Shown here piece after piece: positions 50,459 to 59,432 of a stretch of 64,000 nt of DNA. The number at the start of each line of letters is the position of its first letter. Position 1 is the first letter of the stretch. The notes under the pieces are model-generated. The model made no database searches. It was not told where the DNA came from and worked only from the letters and a program-made list of their open reading frames with translations. This DNA is from an uncultured Oscillospiraceae bacterium (GTDB taxonomy: Bacteria; Bacillota; Clostridia; Oscillospirales; Acutalibacteraceae), in the NCBI GenBank assembly GCA_900553255.1, contig USCI01000001.1, positions 20,266 to 84,265 of the forward strand, in the 5' to 3' direction. A program made the translations under genes and the position numbers.

Positions 50459-51355
50459 GTGAAGGCAATCACCAAAAAACGCTTTATGCGTGAATATCGC
50501 TACGGCTATATCTTTTTGGCGCCGTTTCTGATCCTCTTTTTTGTGTTTATGGTCATACCGATATTCGTCGCCTTTTTTCTGAGCTTCACCAACTATAACA
50601 TGCTCCAGTCGCCGGTATTCACCGGCATTGAGAACTATAAGATGCTGCTGCTCGACGACAAGGTGTTTCTCACCGCGCTCAAAAACACCCTGATCTTTGC
50701 GCTGATTACCGGGCCGGTGGGGTATTTCTGCTCCTTTATCTTCGCCTGGGTAATCAACGAGCTGCGCTTCCGCACCGTGTTCGCGCTGGCGTTTTATGCG
50801 CCCTCGATCACCAACGGCATCGCCATGTCGGTCATCTGGCTGTATTTCTTCTCCGGAGACCGCTACGGCATGATCAACAACGTCCTGATTAACATCGGTA
50901 TCATCAGCGAACCAATCCAGTGGACCATGGACGCCAACTACATTCTCGGTGTGGTTATCTTCATCTCGATATGGATGAGCATGGGCACCGGCTTCCTGGT
51001 TTTCCTGGCCGGATTCCAGAATATCAACAAGGAATACTACGAGGCCGGAGCCATCGACGGCATCCGCAACAAGACCCAGGAGCTCCGCCTGCTGACCCTG
51101 CCCATGATGAAGCCGCAGCTGCTATTCGGCGCGATCAACGCGCTGGTCAACTCATTCGGGGTGTTCGACGTCGCGGTGTCGGTAGCCGGCATGCCAAGCC
51201 CCAACTATGCTGCGCACACCATTGTGGCGCATCTGTACGATTACGCATTCATCCGCTTCCAGATGGGATATGCCTCGGCGGTTGCCATGGTGTTGTTCCT
51301 GATCACCTTTGTGATCGGCCGCGGATTCATGAAGCTGCTGAGCAGCGACGACTGA
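50459..51355 (+). CDS. Sugar ABC transporter permease, LplB-like
   Basis: 298 residues starting at GTG 50459 (AAGGAGG upstream). Six membrane helices with the MalF/UgpA-type EAA loop YYEAGAIDGIRNKTQELRLLTLPMMKPQL, which docks the ATPase. The N-terminus YGYIFLAPFLILFFVFMVIPIFVAFFLS is typical. It pairs with the permease at 51369. Confidence 0.93.
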   Translation: MKAITKKRFMREYRYGYIFLAPFLILFFVFMVIPIFVAFFLSFTNYNMLQSPVFTGIENYKMLLLDDKVFLTALKNTLIFALITGPVGYFCSFIFAWVINELRFRTVFALAFYAPSITNGIAMSVIWLYFFSGDRYGMINNVLINIGIISEPIQWTMDANYILGVVIFISIWMSMGTGFLVFLAGFQNINKEYYEAGAIDGIRNKTQELRLLTLPMMKPQLLFGAINALVNSFGVFDVAVSVAGMPSPNYAAHTIVAHLYDYAFIRFQMGYASAVAMVLFLITFVIGRGFMKLLSSDD

Positions 51356-51368
51356 GGAGGTGGTACGG

Positions 51369-52277
51369 TTGGCTGAGCTTCAACGGGCAAAACGGATACG
51401 CACACATGCGCCGCTTCGCCGGCGCGTACATAAGATCCGTGCCCCCTGGGTAATCGTCTACATCCTGATGATCCTGCTGGTCTGCTTCACGGCACTGCCT
51501 CTGGTATACATGGTAAACACCGCATTCAAGCCCATGCAGGAATTATTTGTATTCCCGCCCAACTTTTTTGTACGCAATCCCACCACCAAGAACTTTGTCG
51601 ACCTGGTGGTGGTTATGGGCAGCTCGACGGTGCCGTTTATCCGCAACGTGGTCAACAGCATCATTGTTTCGGTTTCCATCGTATTTCTGACGGTGATGGT
51701 GTCCACCACCGGCGCCTACGGCCTGGTCAAATTCCATATTCCCGGCCGCAAGCTGATTTTCAATATCGTGGTGGCCTCCCTGATGTTCTCCCCTCATGTG
51801 ACCCAGATCCCCCGTTACCTGGTGGTCAACGGCCTGGGCATGATCAACCACTATTCGGCGCTGATCCTGCCGGCGGTGGCGAGCAGCTACAACTTTTTCC
51901 TGATGAAGCAGTTTGTCGAGCAGTTCCCGAACGAGCTGCTCGAAGCGGGACGCATCGACGGCTGCGGGGAATACCGCATGTTTTTCAAGCTGGTAATGCC
52001 GGCCCTCCGTCCAGCATGGTGCACGCTGGTCGTTTTCTCCTTTGTATCCAGCTGGAACGACTATTTCACCCCGCTGATCTACGTGACCAGTCAGGCAATG
52101 AAGACGCTGCCGCTGGCGCTGCAGACCATCGCGGGCGGTGCCGCGGCACAGAGCATTTCACGCGCCGGGGCAGTAGCGGCCGCCACACTTCTGATGACCC
52201 TGCCTACCATCGTCATTTTCACCGCCATGCAGAAAAACGTAATGGAAACGATGACCTACTCCGGCATAAAGGGGTGA
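51369..52277 (+). CDS. Carbohydrate ABC transporter permease, LplC-like
   Basis: 302 residues from TTG 51369, with AGGAGG 8 nt upstream; GTG 51360 overlaps that site. Six membrane helices and the MalG-type EAA loop LLEAGRIDGCGEYRMFFKLVMPALRP, plus the conserved SSWNDYFTPLIYV. It forms the heterodimeric channel with the LplB-like protein. No ATPase gene is nearby. Confidence 0.92.
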   Translation: MAELQRAKRIRTHAPLRRRVHKIRAPWVIVYILMILLVCFTALPLVYMVNTAFKPMQELFVFPPNFFVRNPTTKNFVDLVVVMGSSTVPFIRNVVNSIIVSVSIVFLTVMVSTTGAYGLVKFHIPGRKLIFNIVVASLMFSPHVTQIPRYLVVNGLGMINHYSALILPAVASSYNFFLMKQFVEQFPNELLEAGRIDGCGEYRMFFKLVMPALRPAWCTLVVFSFVSSWNDYFTPLIYVTSQAMKTLPLALQTIAGGAAAQSISRAGAVAAATLLMTLPTIVIFTAMQKNVMETMTYSGIKG

Positions 52278-52287
52278 CAGACGGAGC

Positions 52288-54408
52288 ATGAAAATCCAAA
52301 AAGTCCTTGCGCTCCTCCTCACGGCGGTGCTGCCTGTTATGGCGGCGCTGCCTGCCGGTGCGGCCAGCGACCAGTTCACGCTGGAGGATAACGAGCGCAT
52401 CCCAATCCCGGAGGCCTATACCCTTGAGAGAACCCTCTCCGGTTTCACGGCCGACGGGCAGCAACAGCAATTTAGCGGCATACTGGACATCTTCATAGAT
52501 GAAGGCGGCACGCTGTACGTCAGCGATACCGCGAACAACCGCGTGGTCCGGCTGGATGCCGACGGCAACTGCACCGGCGTTTTCACCGGCGACGAGAAGG
52601 GCTTCAGCAATCCGGACGGCCTGTTTGTCGACGATACCGGCGATATATTCGTCGCCGATACCGGCAACAAGCGGATTGTGCATCTGGATAAAAACGGCGG
52701 GTTTATCGAGGAATTCGGCAAGCCGGAATCCGAGCTCCTGGACGAAAACTTCGATTACCGCCCGTCCAAGATCTGCGTCAGCGATACAGGCTATATTTAT
52801 GTCATCAAAGAGCAGGCGATTATGCAGCTGGATTCCCTCAACCGGTTCCGCGGCTATATCGGCCAGCCGGAAGTTGGCTTTAGCTTCACCGATTTTCTGC
52901 TGCGCATCTTTGCTTCCGAAAATCAAAGCCGGCTCATTGAGAAACGGCTGCCGGCAACCTATTCCAACATCCTTCTGGATCAGGAGGGCAACCTGTTCGC
53001 CGTATCGCGGGACACCACCGACGGCGAAATCAAGCAGCTCAACTCCATCGGCAAAAACATCTACCGCGAATATGCCGAAGGCAACGTGATCACCAGCACC
53101 ATAATGAGCTTCCTGAGCCTGGAAGGGACCATGCAGTGGTTCGGCGAACGGACCGATCCGGCGGGCAATCCACGCGTCCCTACTTTCAGCGATATCGCGG
53201 TGGACAGCAACGGCGTGGTGACGGTTCTGGATTCCGGCAACCTGCAGCTGTATCAGTACGACCCGGAGGGACAGCTGCTGTGTTCGTTCGGCGGCCAGGG
53301 GACAAGGCGCGGGAAATTCTCCTCCCCGACCTCTATCGCAGTCGGGCCGGACGGCCGCATCTATGTGGCCGACCGTACCCAGAACAACATCCAGGTATTC
53401 GCCCCCACCGCCTTCATCCAAAGTGTGCACGAGGCGGTGGCCGCCTACGCTGACGGCGACTATGAGAAAGCGTTTACCTGCTGGCAGGCGGTGCTGAGCA
53501 TCGACGAAAACTACCGCTTTGCCCACGACGGCATCGCCGATACCCTATACAAGCGCGGCCAGTACAGCGAAGCGATGGACGAATATGTCATCGCCGAAAA
53601 CCGCGAGGGCTACACCAAAGCGTTCAACGAACACCGCATGGAGCTGTTCAAGCAATATTTCGTGCTGATTATCCTGTGCATCCTCGCCATCGCTGCGGCG
53701 GTATGGTTTTTCGGCCGCTGGCTGCTGCACGCCGGCAGGCGGGCACAGCACCGCTTTCTCTTCAAGGAAGAGGGCCGGAACAGGCTCGGCAACTTCCTGC
53801 TGCTGGCACCTGCCATGATGACCAGGCCCAGCGACACGGTGGAAGCCGTCAAGGAAAACCGCGGCCATAACCGGATGCTTCCGGGGATACTGGTCATACT
53901 CGCCGCACTCGCTTCACGGCTCATATACATTTTCATTGTGCATTTCCCGCTCATGGACGTCTCTCCGCAGAACGTCAACCTGGTGCTGGAGGTGCTCAAG
54001 ATGGTGCTGCCGGTTGTCACCTGGGCGGTTGCCTCTTATGCGGTATCCTCCATCATGGGCGGCGAAGCGCGCTTCGACGAGGTTTTCCTGTGCGCGTCGT
54101 TCGGCATGATCCCCTATGTGATGTTTACTCTGCCGATGGGCCTTGTCTCCAACGTACTCGCCCACGGCGAACAGCAATTTTATGCCATCGCCACCATTAT
54201 TGTGTTCGTCTGGCAGATCGTGCTGATGTTCATCGGATTGATGCAACTCAACCGTTACGGCTTCTGGCAGGCGGTAGGCGTCGGCATCATCAGCCTGCTG
54301 GTCATGCTGCTGTTCTGGGTGGTGGCTATCCTGTGTTTCGGCCTGATCGGCCAGCTTATCCGCTTTGCGGACGGTCTGATCACCGAAATCCGCCTGAATT
54401 CGCTATAG
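52288..54408 (+). CDS. NHL-repeat, TPR and YIP1-domain membrane protein
   Basis: 706 residues. A signal peptide (LALLLTAVLPVMAALPAGAA) is followed by an extracytoplasmic NHL beta-propeller (about residues 50-375; repeats such as GTLYVSDTANNRVVRLD, GDIFVADTGNKRIVHLD, GRIYVADRTQNNIQVF), a short TPR-like helical pair (about 380-440, YADGDYEKAFTCWQAVLSID), a membrane helix and a C-terminal YIP1-type domain with about five helices (about 500-700, GILVILAALASRLIYI, MGGEARFDEVFLCASFG). It lies 10 nt after the permease genes and 13 nt before the DUF5696 gene. Homologous arrangements occur beside sugar ABC genes in other Firmicutes, but the role is unknown; an envelope scaffold is plausible. Confidence 0.85.
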   Translation: MKIQKVLALLLTAVLPVMAALPAGAASDQFTLEDNERIPIPEAYTLERTLSGFTADGQQQQFSGILDIFIDEGGTLYVSDTANNRVVRLDADGNCTGVFTGDEKGFSNPDGLFVDDTGDIFVADTGNKRIVHLDKNGGFIEEFGKPESELLDENFDYRPSKICVSDTGYIYVIKEQAIMQLDSLNRFRGYIGQPEVGFSFTDFLLRIFASENQSRLIEKRLPATYSNILLDQEGNLFAVSRDTTDGEIKQLNSIGKNIYREYAEGNVITSTIMSFLSLEGTMQWFGERTDPAGNPRVPTFSDIAVDSNGVVTVLDSGNLQLYQYDPEGQLLCSFGGQGTRRGKFSSPTSIAVGPDGRIYVADRTQNNIQVFAPTAFIQSVHEAVAAYADGDYEKAFTCWQAVLSIDENYRFAHDGIADTLYKRGQYSEAMDEYVIAENREGYTKAFNEHRMELFKQYFVLIILCILAIAAAVWFFGRWLLHAGRRAQHRFLFKEEGRNRLGNFLLLAPAMMTRPSDTVEAVKENRGHNRMLPGILVILAALASRLIYIFIVHFPLMDVSPQNVNLVLEVLKMVLPVVTWAVASYAVSSIMGGEARFDEVFLCASFGMIPYVMFTLPMGLVSNVLAHGEQQFYAIATIIVFVWQIVLMFIGLMQLNRYGFWQAVGVGIISLLVMLLFWVVAILCFGLIGQLIRFADGLITEIRLNSL

Positions 54409-54421
54409 GAGGGATGCGGAT

Positions 54422-56692
54422 ATGTTATACAAACGATTTCTGGCCGCTGCGCTGGCGCTGTGCTGCCTGGCGCTGACCTCCTGTGCGGGAAAGGCTGTTC
54501 CTCAGCGCACCCTTACCTCCGGTGAAGCACGCCTGGTGACGGTGGCCAGCGACCCGGTGTCGCTCGATGCCCCCGACCGCCTCGCCGACACCTATGAACG
54601 GGTGACCGATGGCGGGAGTGTGGCTCTCTACCTTGACCGGGAAGCCTGTACCATCGGGGTTTTCGACAAACGAAGCGGCGCCTTCTGGCGGGCGGCGGTC
54701 GATCCTGCTGCCGTGGACGCCGAAAAGATCAACCGGCTTTGGCTGAACTACATGAACTCCATGCTGTCCATCCGTGCCACCAAGGCTGACGACGAACAGG
54801 CGCAGGTGCAGCGCTACGATTCCGCCGACGAGGATATGACCCGCTCGGTACAGGAAGAGGACGGCCGTCTTCTGTTCACCGTCACCTTTGGGCGCACCGG
54901 TATTACGGCGGGGATGGAGGTATCTCTCGAAGACGACCAGCTGTGCGTGCGCGTCCCGCAGGACAGCATCCGGGAGGAAGGCGAATACCGGCTGGTTTCC
55001 CTTGAGGTCATGCCCTTTTTCGGCGCCGCAGGCGCGATGGAGGACAGCTACATCCTCATCCCGGACGGCTGCGGCGCACTGATGCATTTTCTGCCGGGGA
55101 CACAGCGGGTAAACGCGCAGACCTACTATTTCCCGGTGTATTCCTCCCACGATTCCTCGGTGGATGTCCATCTTAACCGGGAAGTCCAGGCAGAACCCTA
55201 CCTGCCGCTGCCGGTGTACGGCATCAAGCAGCAGGATAGTGCGGTGCTTGGCTTTATCACGGAGGGGGAAGCGGACGCCGAGCTGGCGGTCACCCCGGAA
55301 AGCACTGCTGTGGCGCTCAACCGCGCCGGCTTCCAGTTCAAATACCGGTATTCCTACAACCTGCTCACCAGCAACATCGGCCTGGCGGACGACAACAGCA
55401 TGAAAAGCCTGTCCGGTTCCACCACGTCGGCGCTCTCGGTGGCGTTTGAAGAGGAACTGCGCCGTCAGGACCGGGAGCTGCGTTTCGCTTTCCTGCAGGG
55501 TGAATCCGCCAATTACTCCGGTATGGCCAACGTCTATCGCAACTATCTCGCCCAGGCCGGACTGCTCAATACGGCTGCCGCCCGGCGGCCGGCGCTGTCG
55601 CTGGAGTTCTTCTGCGGCATCCTGGAGCCCAACCTGTTTTTCGACACCTTTGTGCCGATGACGGACTTCGAGCAGGCCGCCGCCATGCTGGAACAGCTTG
55701 GGGGCGAGGGAGTATCCGGCATTGACGTTACTCTCAACGGCTGGGCAAAAAACGGCTACGGCGTGTATCCGCCGAAGCTGTCGCCGGACAGCCGGCTGGG
55801 CGGAAAAAATGCGCTTGAGGCCCTCGCCGGGACAGTGACCGGACAGCAGGGGCGGCTTTTCCTGCAGACCGAGCCGATGCTGTATGACACCTCCGGCGGC
55901 GGCTTTATCTCCCGCGGCGATGTGCTTACCCTCAAGACCGGCGTGCCGGTTGCTGACAGCGCCGGTACTCTGCAGGTATTCAACCTGCAGGTAGCGGCCG
56001 AGCGCATGCTGGCCATGCGCACCCAGATCGCCGCCTTCGACGGCGCCGGCCTGCGTCTGACCCATACGGCAATGGTCTTCAACGATTACAACCAGAAACG
56101 GCCGATGACCCGCGGCGACCAGGTTTCGCTGTGGAGCGAAACCCTCGCCACCCTCAACCAAAGCTTTGACACGGTGGTGGACATCGGCAATCTGTACACC
56201 CTTGCGCACGCGGCAGGGCTGGCGGATATTCCCACCGCCAGCGCCGGACTTGCGATTGAGGACGAGGACGTGCCGTTTTTCCAGATGGTGGTGTCGGGCT
56301 ACCTGCCGTACACCGCCGAGCCGGGCAATTACGCCTACGACGTCAACCGGCAGATGCTCAAATGGGCGGAATACGGTTATATTCCACATTTCGAGATCAC
56401 CTGGGAGGAGACCCAGCTGCTCAAAAAAACCGCATACAACAGCCTGTTTACCTCCCACTACGCCAAATGGCACGACACCCTGCTTGACGCCGCACAGCGG
56501 TTTGCCCCGCTGAGCCACATAGCGCAGCAGAGCATCGTGTCCCACAGGCAGCTTCAGGAAAATGTGTACGAAACCCGCTATGCCGATGGTACAACGGTGT
56601 ACGTCAATTACACCGCTGAGAAGGTGCAGATCGGTTCCACGGCGGTGGAAGCGGAAAGCTTTGCGGTGGTCAAAGGAGGCGGTGCTGGATGA
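54422..56692 (+). CDS. DUF5696 lipoprotein, probable glycoside-hydrolase-like
   Basis: 756 residues. Lipoprotein signal peptide with lipobox LTSC (Cys21). The N-terminal beta-rich half (CTIGVFDKRSGAFWRA, DSYILIPDGCGALMHF) resembles galactose-mutarotase-like domains; the C-terminal half (GIDVTLNGWAKNGYGVYPPKLSPDSRLGG, FLQTEPMLYD, HFEITWEETQLL) resembles a TIM barrel. This is the DUF5696 layout, a family regularly found beside LplABC-type transporters. Catalytic residues are not established; Asp and Glu in SGIDVTLNGW and FEITWEE are candidates. It overlaps the following permease gene by 4 nt. Confidence 0.82.
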   Translation: MLYKRFLAAALALCCLALTSCAGKAVPQRTLTSGEARLVTVASDPVSLDAPDRLADTYERVTDGGSVALYLDREACTIGVFDKRSGAFWRAAVDPAAVDAEKINRLWLNYMNSMLSIRATKADDEQAQVQRYDSADEDMTRSVQEEDGRLLFTVTFGRTGITAGMEVSLEDDQLCVRVPQDSIREEGEYRLVSLEVMPFFGAAGAMEDSYILIPDGCGALMHFLPGTQRVNAQTYYFPVYSSHDSSVDVHLNREVQAEPYLPLPVYGIKQQDSAVLGFITEGEADAELAVTPESTAVALNRAGFQFKYRYSYNLLTSNIGLADDNSMKSLSGSTTSALSVAFEEELRRQDRELRFAFLQGESANYSGMANVYRNYLAQAGLLNTAAARRPALSLEFFCGILEPNLFFDTFVPMTDFEQAAAMLEQLGGEGVSGIDVTLNGWAKNGYGVYPPKLSPDSRLGGKNALEALAGTVTGQQGRLFLQTEPMLYDTSGGGFISRGDVLTLKTGVPVADSAGTLQVFNLQVAAERMLAMRTQIAAFDGAGLRLTHTAMVFNDYNQKRPMTRGDQVSLWSETLATLNQSFDTVVDIGNLYTLAHAAGLADIPTASAGLAIEDEDVPFFQMVVSGYLPYTAEPGNYAYDVNRQMLKWAEYGYIPHFEITWEETQLLKKTAYNSLFTSHYAKWHDTLLDAAQRFAPLSHIAQQSIVSHRQLQENVYETRYADGTTVYVNYTAEKVQIGSTAVEAESFAVVKGGGAG

Positions 56693-57561
56693 AGCGGCTG
56701 AGTATCGAAAAGAAGAAAAAGATCGAGGGATTTGTGCTGGTGCTGCCGTTTATTATCGGCCTGTTTGCCTTTTTCCTTTATCCGCTGTTCATGTCGATCA
56801 AGCTCAGCTTCGGCAAGGTCACCAGTGTCAGCGGCTTCCAGGTGGCCTGGAGCGGCTTTTCCAACTATCTTGAGGTCTTCACCGACGACGTCACCTTCGT
56901 CCCCACCTTCCTGGCAGTGATGCGGGACACCGCTGTAAAAATCCCGCTGACGGTGGTGTTTTCCCTCATCCTCGCCATTCTCATCAACCAGAAGATCCGC
57001 GGGCGGGGACTGTTCCGGGTGCTCTTTTTCCTGCCGTTCCTGCTGGGCACCGGCGTGGTATTCGAGCAGCTGCTGAATATGGGCGCCACCACCCAGCTGC
57101 TGACCCTGGAAACGCTGGGCATCACCCCGGAGATGATCGCCTACCTCGGCCCTACCGTCAGCGACGGAATCAACGGTTTTCTGAGCATCATCGTGATGGT
57201 GCTGTGGAACGGCGGGGTGCAGACGCTGCTGTTCCTCTCCGGACTTCAGGGCATCCCCACCGCGCTGTACGAATCCGCCAACGTGGACGGCGCCAGCCAG
57301 TGGGAGGTTTTCTGGAAAATCACCCTGCCGATGATCGCCCCGATCATGCTGGTGAATATCATTTTCAGCATCACCGACTCCTTCACCAACATCACCAATC
57401 CGATCATCGAATACATCCAGGACGTGGCATTCAGCGATCTGCGCTTTGAACGCGCCGCCGCCATCGGCTGCCTGTATCTGGGTTTTGTCCTGCTGCTGGT
57501 CGGTGCGGTATTCCTGCTGATGCGTCGGACGGGCGGCATGAGAGAGGAGAATCGCGCATGA
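56689..57561 (+). CDS. Sugar ABC transporter permease (second pair, MalF-type)
   Basis: 290 residues with six membrane helices. The start ATGA overlaps the DUF5696 stop. The EAA loop is YESANVDGASQWEVFWKITLPMIAP. N-terminus GFVLVLPFIIGLFAFFLYPLFMSIKLS is characteristic. With the next gene it makes a second importer channel; the CBM-fused binding protein at 47524 or another could serve it. Confidence 0.93.
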   Translation: MKRLSIEKKKKIEGFVLVLPFIIGLFAFFLYPLFMSIKLSFGKVTSVSGFQVAWSGFSNYLEVFTDDVTFVPTFLAVMRDTAVKIPLTVVFSLILAILINQKIRGRGLFRVLFFLPFLLGTGVVFEQLLNMGATTQLLTLETLGITPEMIAYLGPTVSDGINGFLSIIVMVLWNGGVQTLLFLSGLQGIPTALYESANVDGASQWEVFWKITLPMIAPIMLVNIIFSITDSFTNITNPIIEYIQDVAFSDLRFERAAAIGCLYLGFVLLLVGAVFLLMRRTGGMREENRA

Positions 57562-58484
57562 AAAATTTCCTCCCCAAAAACGGCCGGCTGCACCGTATCC
57601 TGCGGTTGCACACCCTGTTCAGAGCGGTGTTTTATCTACTGCTGATCGGCATTGCGTTCGTCTTTTTATATCCGTTTCTATTCATGCTGATCACCTCCGT
57701 GAAAAGCAACGCCGACCTGTTCAATCCGACCGTGATGTGGATACCGAGCACACTGGAATGGTCCAACTACACCATTGCGTTCCGGCTGATGAACTATTTG
57801 CCGTATCTGCGCAACTCGGTGCTGGTTACGCTTCTGGCCACCATCGGCCATGTGCTTTCCTGCTCACTGATCGGATACGGCTTCGCCCGCTACAGCTTTC
57901 CCCTCAAACGGACCCTGTTCGTATTCGTGGTGCTGTCCATCATTGTGCCGACCCAGTCGATCATCATCCCGCTGTACCTCAATTATGCGAAATTCGGCTG
58001 GATCAACAGCTACCTGCCGATGATTATACCGGCGTTTTTCGGCTTCGGGCTCAAAGGCGGCCTGTTTATCTTCATCTTCCGGCAGTTCTATCACGGCCTG
58101 CCGGTGGATCTCGAAAACGCGGCGCGCATCGACGGCTGCGGTTTCCTGCGGATCTATGCGCGGATCATCTTCCCGATTGCCAAATCCGCCTATCTGGTGG
58201 TATTCGTGCTCTCGCTGATCTGGCACTGGAATGATTTCTACGAGGCCTCCATTTTCCTGGACAAAACCTCCATGACGATGCTGCCCACCGCGCTGTACAC
58301 CCTTATCGGTTACGTCAACCAGCCCCCGCCCCCCTCGATGTTCGGCGTCACCACCGACGTGGTGGTCAACAGCGCGGTCATCATGGCTGGCGCGGTTATG
58401 GTGGTACTGCCGATGCTGCTGGTATTTTCCCTCATCCAGCGGCAGTTCATGGTCGGCATCGAACGCACCGGCCTGGTGGAATGA
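57558..58484 (+). CDS. Carbohydrate ABC transporter permease (second pair, MalG-type)
   Basis: 308 residues with six membrane helices, overlapping the previous gene by 4 nt. The EAA loop reads LENAARIDGCGFLRIYARIIFPIAKSA and IWHWNDFYEASIFL follows. Last gene of the presumed operon; a hairpin lies 7 nt downstream. Confidence 0.93.
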   Translation: MKNFLPKNGRLHRILRLHTLFRAVFYLLLIGIAFVFLYPFLFMLITSVKSNADLFNPTVMWIPSTLEWSNYTIAFRLMNYLPYLRNSVLVTLLATIGHVLSCSLIGYGFARYSFPLKRTLFVFVVLSIIVPTQSIIIPLYLNYAKFGWINSYLPMIIPAFFGFGLKGGLFIFIFRQFYHGLPVDLENAARIDGCGFLRIYARIIFPIAKSAYLVVFVLSLIWHWNDFYEASIFLDKTSMTMLPTALYTLIGYVNQPPPPSMFGVTTDVVVNSAVIMAGAVMVVLPMLLVFSLIQRQFMVGIERTGLVE

Positions 58485-58490
58485 CAAAAA

Positions 58491-58518
58491 GCAGGCCCTC
58501 CCCGGAGGGAGGGCCTGC
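58491..58518 (-). terminator. Hairpin terminator between convergent genes
   Basis: GCAGGCCCTCC pairs with GGAGGGCCTGC. The minus strand carries TTTTTG directly after the stem, so it ends the AraC transcript; it may also stop the long plus-strand operon. Confidence 0.8.
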
Positions 58519-58521
58519 CTG

Positions 58522-59376
58522 TCAGGCATCGTCTGCCGGCGGTGAATCCGGCTGCCGACGCACAGCTTCCGGCGGTGTTCTCGTTTCCCGCAGTGTATTC
58601 GGCGTAACGCCGGTCGCTTTTTTAAACAGCTTATAAAAATGCTTCTTATCCCGGTATCCGACCAGATAGCTGATCCGCTCAATGGGATAATCGGTGTCCC
58701 GAATCAGCCGGATCGCCTCGTTGATGCGGCGGTTGTTGATGTACTCGGTCAGGTTGATACCCACGTGCTCCTTGAACAGCTTGCTGAAATACGAGGGGTT
58801 GTAGGAACTGAATACCGCCACATCACTCGCGCTGATCTCGCTGTAATGGTTTTCGATATAGTCCAGCACCCGGAGCATCGGCTGACTGTGCTGTGCCGTC
58901 TTGCACCGCGCCCGCCGCAGAATCTTGACCAGCAGCAGATCCAGATAGCTCCTGAGCGCCACAAGATAACCGGTATCCTTTGCTTCGTACTCCGACCGCA
59001 TCGCCTGAATCAGATGCTCGATTTCCAGCACCTCGTTGCCCGAAAAGCTGATTACCGGCGGGATGGCATCCCCGGGACTGGCCTTCACGTCGGCAAGCGC
59101 CTTATCCATGAGGGCTGGCAGGAAAATGCAGTTGGCAATCTCCATGCTGCCGTCCGGATAGTAGGCATGGCGGTCCCCCACGTTGAAAAACAGCATATCC
59201 CCTTTACAGACCCGGTATTCCACCCCGTTGACCACCTGGCGGCCGGAACCGGAGAGGATGTACTCGATCTCGATAAACTCATGGGTGTGCTCCGGCTCCG
59301 GCAGGTTTTCTCCGTCCACCATCAGGGCAATCATCTCCGCCGGATTGATCATGCTGACGGCCAGTACTTTTGTCAC
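58522..59376 (-). CDS. AraC-family transcriptional regulator with cupin domain
   Basis: 284 residues from GTG 59376 (GAGGAGGGG upstream). An N-terminal cupin (PEPEHTHEFIEIEYILSGSGRQVVNG, GDMLFFNVGDRHAYYP) and a C-terminal AraC domain (YIENHYSEISASDVAVFSSYNPSYFSKLFKEHVG, PIERISYLVGYRDKKHFYKLFKKATG). Convergent with the glycan operon and upstream of the ADP-ribosylglycohydrolase gene in the same orientation as it. It probably senses a soluble sugar and is a second regulator of the locus. Confidence 0.93.
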   Translation of the reverse strand: MTKVLAVSMINPAEMIALMVDGENLPEPEHTHEFIEIEYILSGSGRQVVNGVEYRVCKGDMLFFNVGDRHAYYPDGSMEIANCIFLPALMDKALADVKASPGDAIPPVISFSGNEVLEIEHLIQAMRSEYEAKDTGYLVALRSYLDLLLVKILRRARCKTAQHSQPMLRVLDYIENHYSEISASDVAVFSSYNPSYFSKLFKEHVGINLTEYINNRRINEAIRLIRDTDYPIERISYLVGYRDKKHFYKLFKKATGVTPNTLRETRTPPEAVRRQPDSPPADDA

Positions 59377-59432
59377 GTTATCCCCTCCTCTTTTATCAGT
59401 ATATACAAAAAAGGAGGAATAATCAAGGGATA

